In this document: piece by piece, positions 56,585 to 64,000 of the stretch
How positions within the stretch are numbered: the stretch's first letter is position 1
Layout: each line of letters starts with the position of its first letter
From: Apoderus coryli
Lineage: Eukaryota; Arthropoda; Insecta; Coleoptera; Attelabidae
Assembly (NCBI GenBank): GCA_911728435.2
Contig: OU452202.1
Coordinates: 25,213,135 to 25,277,134, forward strand
Direction of reading: 5' to 3'
DNA: 64,000 nt
Position numbers and translations under genes: made by a program
Notes under the pieces: model-generated
The model's input: the letters and a program-made list of their open reading frames with translations, nothing else
Told to the model about the DNA's origin: nothing
Database searches by the model: none

Positions 56585-57625
56585 AAGTTCTACTACACTA
56601 AATTAAAGCGAATCCTTAAAGGATTTCTTCTATTTGCATGCGATTGTGAACACTTGAAGACATGTTTTCAGAAATCATATTCTGCACTGAAATTGCTTTA
56701 TGGTAATAGACAAATTTTGAGTTTCAAGTTGCGTAAGTCTTTGTGTGAGTCATTAGTCCTGTCTAATTTTAATTATTGTGATTTTGTCTACGGACCTTGC
56801 CTTGATTTGATTTCAAAGAATAGAGTTCAGAATTCGTGTTGCCGATTTATATTTGGTTTGCGAAGATCTGATCATGTATCTTTTGCTTTTGCTCAACTTA
56901 ATTAGTTAAGGATGGAGGGTCGACGAATGCACCATGGGAAATTTTATTTTTCAAATATTGCGATCTCCATCTTCACCGTCTTTACTTAGAGGTAAATTAA
57001 TATTTCGTGATTCTGTACATGGTAGGAATATTCGTGATACATATAAACTGACAATGCCTCATCATCGTACAGCCTTATTTAAGAGATCTTTTGTTTACAA
57101 CTCTGTCAAACTTTATAATTTATTACCCAACAGTTTATTGAGTTTAGAGCCCAGAAACTTGAAGACTAGCTTTAAATCTTATTTATTAAATTTGCAAGCT
57201 TAAGATTTTGTGTTCTGTTTTTGATAATTATTATTTTTTTTAATTTTCTTTGCATTGCTAAGTGCCCGTCTCTGCTGCACAATTTCTATCCAGTTAATTT
57301 TTTTTATTGCGTTAATGTTTTAATTAAGTATTTTGTGGAAATGTATGAATTGATATTGACTCAATATTTTGAATTGTTGATGGAAGTACATGTTGTCTAA
57401 CCCGCTCGCTGCCTTGCGGGGTTAAGTAGAATAGCTAGTACAGCTAGACTTCGCCTCGTTGGGTAGCCTATTATATTGTATATTATGATTATATGTATAT
57501 TACATATGTTACATTTTGTTTTTCTGAGCTTGGAACAGAATTTCATTATATAGTTTTATATTCAATCGATTGTAAGTTGCTTATGTTCATAATCTAATAA
57601 AGGCCATTTATTATTAATATTTGAT
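56585..57625 (+). pseudogene. Non-LTR retrotransposon C-terminal fragment
   Basis: LRKSLCESLVLSNFNYCDFV and RVQNSCCRFIFGLRRSDHV match the element in the ALDH intron ([27 protein letters not shown]). A break near 56905 is followed by HHRTALFKRSFVYNSVKLYN to a stop at about 57202. The 3' UTR runs to AATAAAGGCCATTTATTATT at about 57598. Confidence 0.85.
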
Positions 57626-57904
57626 ATGACCGTTATGTCTTTTTCCATTACCAACTGGGCATCTTCTATTCTTGAAATAAGGTGGTACAGGACTAGAGAC
57701 CACAATACTCTGGATACATCCCCTGTCACTATCATATTTCTCTTACTGTATAGTGTTTATTCAATTCACACGACACTATTTAAAAATTGTTGTATTTATT
57801 TTTAGGAATTAAGATTAGATTAAAAAATGATTACTTTTGGGAACTACTACGTGTGTATAAGTACATTTTCTGTAAATACTACTTGAAAATTAAAGAGCTC
57901 TTTA
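57626..57904. other. No gene recognised
   Basis: AT-rich sequence between two retroelement fragments. Confidence 0.45.
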
Positions 57905-58142
57905 AGTACAATAAATAAATAACTTCATTGTCTAACAGGCAGAACCCAATTACAAGGTAAACAAAATGCAAGAATAAATTTAAATATAAATAACCAATCA
58001 TTGATAAAAGACAATCAAAACAACCCAACCCAATCTATATAAATTCATGTGACAGATTCATCATTGCTTAAACTTTTTAGCCTTCAAGTTAAATAGGTTT
58101 ATATTGCTGATGCCCAAAGAATTGCAATCACCCAGTATACGA
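57905..58142 (-). mobile_element. Non-LTR retrotransposon 3' end only
   Basis: TTGTAATTGGGTTCTGCCTG, then TTAGACAATGAAGTTATTTA on the minus strand matches the 3' ends at 5250, 24330 and 51345. The right edge abuts the TACAGGGTG element at 58143. Confidence 0.7.
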
Positions 58143-58925
58143 AATACAGGGTGTCCAATAACAACGTAAAGTTTAATTCTAAATAACGTGTTTATTTTAA
58201 ATGGAACACTTGGTATATAAGATCAAAATTAGATGCACAAAGTTATTATCTGTCAAACACTATAATACTTTCCTATGGATAACTCTTGACGTTTTCGTGG
58301 AAAATGCACATATTCATAATATTAGCCGAATTTTTAATTGAATCACTTAGTTTCATGTAGACCACCCTGTATTTGATGATGCAAAAATTAAAGTTAAAGT
58401 ATAGATACGTATATCTTTAATTTTGCAAGTCAGCCATGAGAATTTGAGAAGACACAATACATTTTTTTTAATTTAATATTTACTGTCTGTTGAAAATTCT
58501 TACCTAAGAGTTGGGAATTTTTCATAAAACAGTTTTTAATCAAAAATCCGAACCTATTCCAAAGGAGAAAGAATAGCCATGATTTTTATTCTGGGAGAAT
58601 GGTCTAAAAACGCTTTACTGGCATCGCGAGTTTACGCTCAAAGATTCCCGGCGCAAAATCATCCCAAAAAAGCGGTCTTCGAGAGACTGTTAAGGCAATT
58701 TAACCCAACACACCAACTGGATCAAGAACTTTTCAATATTGATTTTAAATCGTGTTGAATTTTGTACATGGGCAGGAACAAAATAATCGAAAATGAAAAC
58801 TTTTTTAATAGAGGAGATGAAGGTTTTATTTTGAACGGGGAATCTAAAAATATACTCATATACAGGGCATTCCATTTAAAAAACAAAACTAGGGTTTATT
58901 TCTTATATTTGGGACACCCTGTATT
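58143..58925. mobile_element. Inverted-repeat element with TACAGGGTGTCC ends
   Basis: TACAGGGTGTCCAATAAC at 58146 and GGACACCCTGTATTG at about 58911 are inverted ends; internal ACCACCCTGTATTTG (about 58362) and ATACAGGGCATTCCATTT (about 58860) are further copies, so the unit seems to be two nested or adjacent elements. There is no transposase. Confidence 0.6.
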
Positions 58926-59324
58926 GATTCACAATATTTTTAAAATGTAGTTATAAATCATTTTTATCGAACCCACGAATAAAAATTTTGCCACACTCAT
59001 AAGAAAATAGCGAAAATCAGATTTTTATATCAGTTCAACCAAATTGTAATTTCTTTTCATAAAATAGATCCACTATTTTAGTGGAATATTTTTTTGTTTG
59101 CAGTAAAAGCTGTTTTCCTTTATTAAGAAGAAGAAGAATCATTTATTATGTCCAGTTATAGACTATTTCTTCAAATTTTAATATAAAATAAAACTAATTA
59201 TCAAATAAATATCAAATTCAATTATAATACTAATTTGGCATTTAGGACAATACAAAACGTGTTCATACAAAGCTTCATTGGTCCATTTTTAATATTTTCC
59301 ATGATAATTAAACCTCTGCACCGA

Positions 59325-59564
59325 TTACCAGGCTCTATAATGCTTGCAATGGATGCAATCGTGAGAGAACATTACATGATTGCATGATGGTGGTGGTGGA
59401 CCTGGTGGTGGTGGACCCCAGTGGCCTGGTGGGAATGGTGGTCCATGATGTGGGCCGGGCCCGTGATGATGTGGAGGTTCATGGTGTGGAGGATGTGGAG
59501 GGCCATGTGGGGGACCATGTGGGGGACCATGTGGGGGACCGTGTGGATGATGATGGTGATCCAT
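59325..59564 (-). CDS. His/Pro/Gly-rich small protein with Cys-His tail (paralogue B), 79 aa
   Basis: This is the tandem paralogue of 55989-56267. It begins MDHHHHPHGPP, has four to five PHGPPHGPP units, a more mixed middle (HHEPPHHHGPGPHHGPP), then PPGHWGPPPPGPPPP and the tail CNHVMFSHDCIHCKHYRAW. Over the last 19 residues A and B differ at only five positions, mostly conservative, while repeat number and type differ. This points to selection on the tail. The ATG at 59564 lies seven bases after a CAG acceptor, as in A. No signal peptide is seen. The function is unknown; metal binding is a guess from composition. Confidence 0.8.
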   Translation of the reverse strand: MDHHHHPHGPPHGPPHGPPHGPPHPPHHEPPHHHGPGPHHGPPFPPGHWGPPPPGPPPPSCNHVMFSHDCIHCKHYRAW

Positions 59565-59730
59565 ATTACGTCTGAAAAAAAAAACAATAAATATTTTAAT
59601 ATTAGGCAGAATATAAATAAATGGAATCTTGAAAACAAGCCTATCTAAAAACCTGATATAATATTGTCTAACAACTAACTATGAAAAACTAATCGATATT
59701 TACGAACATACAAAATGCAATACTGAGTAT

Positions 59731-59797
59731 TACTTACTTGATTAGATAATCTTAGCAACGAAACTGATTTACAAATCTTAAAATTTTCATTTATATA
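59731..59797 (-). promoter_or_regulatory. Putative promoter and leader exon of gene B
   Basis: On the minus strand TATATAAA (59797-59790) lies about 27 bp before TCAGTTT (about 59767-59761), a fair arthropod initiator, followed by a leader ending at donor GTAAGTA (59737-59731). The intron 59572-59737 would then join directly to the ATG exon. Confidence 0.6.
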
Positions 59798-59799
59798 TC

Positions 59800-60370
59800 A
59801 TTTAGCACATATATGGATGATGTCAAATTTTAAGTGCATAGTTTGTCATTGTTTATTGAGTGGGCACACCCTTAATATACAAGCAGAGACACAAGTTATC
59901 TTCTGTTTGCTGAAGCACGTATTAAGCTAACAAAATTTTTTAACTATTGTCACCAACGAGGGCATTGAGAATAAGGACCTTGTCTAAAAGATTGAAACAC
60001 CAAATACCAAGTTTAAATAGTTTAAGTTTATTTAGTTGTGGTGGTCAGAATAGCTGATGTTGCATTTTTCAGTATGACTACCCTTGAAAGCGGAGGGTAA
60101 GAGGCAGGGCTCCTGATTATCGAGAAATGGTGACTCATCTAGATAAACTAGAATAAACAGGAAATTAATATTTTTGTATTTTTCCATCGAACATCTGGGG
60201 TTTGTTGTTTATGTATAATTTATATTTATTTATTAATAATTTTGGAATCTGCACTCGTGACACTATTTATAACCCAAATAAGAATTCAACGTTTGCGTGG
60301 GGATGAATCCCTATCCTTTTCCACTCTGAAACGCTCTTATATAACTAGTTACTGACGATGTTTGTCCAAT
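59800..60370. other. No gene recognised
   Basis: AT-rich sequence with no supported feature. Confidence 0.45.
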
Positions 60371-60374
60371 CAGT

Positions 60375-60838
60375 TGTCATGCGGAAAACATTGATCCCAT
60401 ATGCAAAAACTGATTATGCAAGATTGTCATGTATCAGACTATGAGAGATTGAAGCATAGTTCCACTAGCTTTCTGAATATTTAGCTTCAAACGTTTATAA
60501 GATTGTAACAAGTGACGAATCCTGGATCTATGGTTATGAGTCTGAACGTAAACAGCAATCGACTGTATGGGTGTTGGAAGAAGTAGCAAACAAATGATTG
60601 CCGGTTTTTCTCAGAAAATCTGTTCATGTGACAACTGTTCCTTTAGAGAAACCTGGAACGGTCAATTTTGTTTGATACACACACCAATTTGTTTGCCGGA
60701 AGTGTTTAGTGAAAGGTGGAATGCTAACAATTGTCGTCAGATCATTCTTCATCAAGACAATGCGAGCGCTTACACAACTCGACAAACTATGGACTATTTG
60801 AACGTTCAAAAAGTCGCATACGGCAAACAGTCCTGAGT
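60375..60838 (+). pseudogene. Mariner transposase remnant
   Basis: Spread over several frames are a mariner linker (DPICKN-like, about 60390), KIVTSDESWIYGYESERKQQ at about 60500, and HQDNASAYTTRQTMDYLN at about 60750. The first two catalytic Asp regions are visible; the third is missing. It is too decayed to act. Confidence 0.8.
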
Positions 60839-60850
60839 TTTAAGCCTCTA

Positions 60851-61240
60851 TATTATACAGGACGGGTCGGGTTAAAGTCCTGCTATTTGTGTAGACACCG
60901 TGTATAATTAAATAAATTCAAAACGAATACGATTTAACAAGATAGGAATTTGATATACAGGGTGTTTCATTCTCAGGTTATTTTATGAAAAAAAGTTTCC
61001 ATAAACATACGTACGGAGAAGCATTGTTTCCAAGATAAACGATTTTAAAGTTCAAAGTCATCACCTTACCCATTTCCTTGAAATTTAACAGCGTTGTTGC
61101 TAGAAATAGGGAGCTTATATGGCCCTAACTAGATTAAAATTATTAAGTCCAGTGGCGTTAGAGGAGCAACTTAATAAAAGTTACGGACAAAAAAAATGTA
61201 CGTCACTGACCAATAATAATTTAATTTTGTCTTTTTTTTT
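60851..61240. other. Remnants of TACAGGGTG and CCAGTGGCGT modules
   Basis: ATTATACAGGACGGG to ACACCGTGTATAAT (60851-60909) and ATACAGGGTGTTTCATTCTC (60955) are element ends. GTCCAGTGGCGTTAG (61147) and ATGTACGTCACTGACC (about 61196) resemble modules found at 12756-13000 and 31633-32200. Confidence 0.45.
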
Positions 61241-61770
61241 TTCTGAACTAATCCATCTATCGAGGAGTGAATAGTATGATTTGAATAAAACGACGTCTCC
61301 TCCACAAAATGATCTATATATATATATATATATATTAAAACTTTGTTTTAAATGCCAGACATGTTTCGGACTACACGTCCATCATCAGTGGCTTAAGGAC
61401 CCTTATACAGTATTGTCAGATGTGAGGGTCGTACTTCATACAAATGTTAATAGAGAGTTTTACATTAATTTAAACGTTTATACACATCATTTTGTTGGAA
61501 ATAAATTGAGTTGTTAAATTAATAAAAAAATATAGTTAAATGGTTGGAAATTTGTCAATTATTTTTGTTTTTTTTTTTGTGTTTTCTTCTTTTTCTCAGT
61601 TTTTAAAAGTAAATAAATTAAAATTTTTACAATCTGGTAAGAGCCCACAACAACAGTATGGCTGTTTGAAGATTCACAAATGAAACATGTCTGGCATTTA
61701 AAACAAGGTTTTAACGTATATATAGAGATCATTTTGTGAAGTAGACGTCGTTTTATTCAAATCAATTTAA
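61240..61770. mobile_element. Foldback element with hammerhead-like end and (AT)n tract
   Basis: Blocks TTGAATAAAACGACGTCTCC, CACAAAATGATCT, ATATATA and TTTAAATGCCAGACATGTTTC (61282-61368) return inverted at about 61675-61765. An (AT)n microsatellite fills 61312-61335. The left arm holds a complete ribozyme-like motif; in the right arm only GAAACAUGUC-UGGC survives. Confidence 0.75.
61354..61392 (-). ncRNA. Hammerhead-ribozyme-like motif 8
   Basis: Stem I GCCA/UGGC is perfect, core CUGAUGA, extra U, stem II GGAC/GUCC with loop GUGUA, GAAA, palindromic ACAUGU and a preferred C17 cleavage site. Outside stem I, UUAA/UUAA can extend pairing. The TTTTGTGGAG box is about 55 nt downstream. This is one of the two best copies. 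Confidence 0.72.
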
Positions 61771-62550
61771 TTTTGATATTGTCTTGAGATAAAGCAACGA
61801 AAACTACGACTTTTTTATCTCTTGAATTTGTTTTCTATGTTGCTTCGTTCACAAGATAAAAATTTAAAACATTTTTCAACATACCAAGAATATTAGCGAA
61901 TAATTCGACTAAAAATCAGTTTGTTGATGTTATTTGACTGCGCGAATCATTAAAATCAAATTCAAATTTCTTGAAATCCCTTAACATGAAGCACTATACA
62001 AATGTCGAGATGACCGACATGCACTTCATTTATGGCCTCGTTTAAATATTTTCGCGGGTTTTTGAAACTCCCTGTATACTGATATAATAATAAAGATGTA
62101 TACGAAATCTAATAAAACTTTGTTTTCATATCCGGAGTAATTCAAGACTCCAATATTATAGAATGGACTATTTATCAAATGAAAATAAAATTTTAATTCA
62201 TCGTAAAACGCAATTTAAAGCGACTTTTTAAATTACCTATCATGCTACCACAAACATCAAGCCCAAATCTTGTTTGTAAACCACTTTCTTATAAATGATC
62301 TGAATTTAAAAATTGACGATGAACCGAGATCAAATTCTTATAATAAACCTGGCCTAATAATGAATTAACCATAAAACCTACTAGGCGTTTACGAGCTGCA
62401 GGAAAAAAAATCCCCGTTTTGGTTTTAAATTTATACTAAAATTCTCTAAAACTTCCTTATAACCAACCCTGTAGTGGTTTTCAATATTGAAATACGTGTT
62501 GTAAGTGTAAGTGAAACCTAGCACACCCTGTATGTCTTCCAGTTGGCATA

Positions 62551-63680
62551 TACAATGTGTCCACGGACAGAGTTTGGAAGAGGAAAAACTTTTTTATTTC
62601 TCGATTACTATACAGGGTATATCAAAAATAACATTTTTAATGATTTTGATTTTTTTGTTTTTTTTTTAATTTTATGAAAATATTTTCAAAACCGTGATTA
62701 ATTACATCAATTCTGCAAAAAACACTAATAAACTTTTTTCTCAAAGTGGTTAACTTTATAGCTACTATTAAAATAATAAAATTAAAAAAACAAGAAAATC
62801 AAAATCATTAAAAATATTTTTTTTTTTTTAAAGAAGTAGTCCATTCTGAAGTGGAATGAATGTATTGAAGTAGGAAATAAAACGTCAGACTCCACGAAAT
62901 CAGTTTAATTCATCACACTTAATGTGTTATGTCGATTAAAGCACCATACATGTTTCGAAGCTCACTAGCTTCATCATCAGTGGTAACATTTAGTAGAGAA
63001 ACTGTATTTTGTAATTATTACATTATATGATTGTATTAAGAGTAATGTATCGAAGTCACTTCGAGGAAAAATTCTTATTATTACTAATGAAATTAAATTT
63101 AAGCTATTGCATATTGCTGTTTTTCTTCTTTTTGATCATTTTAAATTTTATAACTTTTGTTTCAATTATATAGTTGGGATATACGCAGCCACTAATCTTT
63201 TGACTAAACATTTTAGTTTAGTCAAAAGATTTTTATTTGTAGAGTTAGAAGAAAAAGTCATTCTTTATAAAAACGTCTGCTTGTGTCAAAACTACAATTT
63301 CGGGCACGAAATTTACGATTACTATACAGGGTATACCAAAAATAACATTTTTAATTATTTTGATTTCCTTGTTTTTTTTTTTTAATTTTATTATGAAATT
63401 AACCACTTTGAGAAAAAAGTTTATTAGTGTTTTTTGCACAATTGGTGTGATAAATCACGGTTTTGAAAATATTTTCATAAAATTAAAAAATAACAAAAAA
63501 ATCAAAATCATTAAAAATGTTATTTTTGATATGCCCTGTATAGTAATCATAAATTTGGCATTTGAAATTGTAGATTCGACACAAGCAGATGTTTTTATAA
63601 AGAATGACTTTTTCTTCTAAATCGAAAAATAAAAAAGTTTTCCTCTTCCAAACTCTATCCATGGACACATTGTATGTAAT
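62551..63680. mobile_element. Nested foldback with TACAATGTGTCCACGG ends
   Basis: TACAATGTGTCCACGGACAG, then GTTTGGAAGAGGAAAAACTT (62551-62600) returns inverted at 63634-63677. Inner inverted pairs (TACAGGGTATA(T/C)CAAAAATA at 62612 and 63325; ATATGCCCTGTATAGTAATC at 63526) show repeated insertion of the same module. The ribozyme-bearing repeat with motif 9 sits inside. Confidence 0.7.
62943..62984 (-). ncRNA. Hammerhead-ribozyme-like motif 9
   Basis: Stem I ACCA/UGGU, core CUGAUGA, extra U, perfect six-pair stem II GAAGCU/AGCUUC with loop AGUG, GAAA, palindromic ACAUGU, predicted cleavage after A17. Downstream are TTTCGTGGAGTCTGAC (about 62887) and ATGGACTACTTC (about 62835). This is one of the two best copies. 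Confidence 0.72.
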
Positions 63681-63689
63681 TTCGTTAGT

Positions 63690-64000
63690 TTTTCGTCATA
63701 TTTTCTATTGTAAAAATATATTTTTTCGACACTCATTTAATTGGAAAATTATGATAAAGAAAGAAATTTTTTAGAAATAAAAAAATATTGGTTATACTTA
63801 AAAATTTTATTTATTTAGAAACATAATTATAAAATTATAACATAACTACAATAGTAGGTACACAAAGCCTTATACTAAGTATATAATAATGTAATTGTTT
63901 GTTTGCTTTTCGCAATAAAGACAATTTATTATTATTATAATTTAAATAAATAAGGTTACATCATAAAAATTAGAAAACATCATTTACTTAATTGAACTTA
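63690..64000. other. No gene recognised
   Basis: AT-rich sequence; CAATAAAGACAATTTATTAT at about 63914 resembles a retroelement 3' end on the plus strand, without coding sequence. Confidence 0.4.

Noticed and set aside
59372..59648. Overlapping ORFs across His-rich gene B
   Set aside because: Same reason as for gene A: low-complexity frames with no paralogue conservation.
1..64000. tRNA, rRNA, CRISPR, bacterial operon or viral structural genes
   Set aside because: None could be supported by eye on either strand; a tRNAscan or Infernal run would be needed to exclude small RNA genes.

Overview
The window is AT-rich nuclear DNA from an insect. It has split genes with GT-AG introns, insect-type gene families, and a very dense load of mariner, hAT and non-LTR elements. 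I suspect a beetle or another holometabolous insect, but nothing in the sequence fixes the order. I see no bacterial, tRNA, rRNA or CRISPR features.

Host genes, left to right. A first coding exon of a membrane-anchored SDR16C-type retinol/sterol dehydrogenase is on the minus strand (1432-1714); the rest of that gene lies off the left edge. A complete nine-exon MFSD12-like transporter is on the plus strand (25661-32994, 452 aa). A complete twelve-exon integrin beta subunit is on the minus strand (33462-43120, 785 aa), probably beta-nu-like, with altered metal-site residues. A complete eight-exon membrane-anchored fatty aldehyde dehydrogenase of the ALDH3 type is on the minus strand (45549-50507, 495 aa). 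Two tandem minus-strand paralogues encode small His/Pro/Gly-rich proteins with an unusual conserved Cys-His tail (55983-56267 and 59325-59564). All exon junctions of the three complete genes keep frame when joined. MFSD12 and the integrin are convergent, with stops about 470 bp apart.

Mobile DNA. The region from 2 to 25 kb has no recognisable host gene and is a nest of elements. The best preserved is an apparently intact 1305-bp DD41D (rosa-type) mariner relative with TIRs, a TA duplication and a full 361-aa transposase; an unoccupied copy of its target repeat lies 11.6 kb away. Other elements are 5'-truncated non-LTR retrotransposons of several families, two hAT MITEs with 8-bp duplications, a possible solo LTR, long foldback elements with TACAGGGTG-type ends, two tandem-repeat blocks and several dead mariners.

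Most unusual signal. At least ten copies of a hammerhead-ribozyme-like motif occur, six or more with intact catalytic boxes (CUGAUGA and GAAA), a paired stem II and a short palindromic stem III. They share a downstream TGTGGAG box and, in five cases, an ATGGACTA-type box. Several sit as outward-facing pairs at the ends of foldback elements, and one lies in sense orientation in an integrin intron. The nearest known parallels are hammerheads of Penelope-like elements and retrozymes. All copies checked carry one extra U between the core and stem II.
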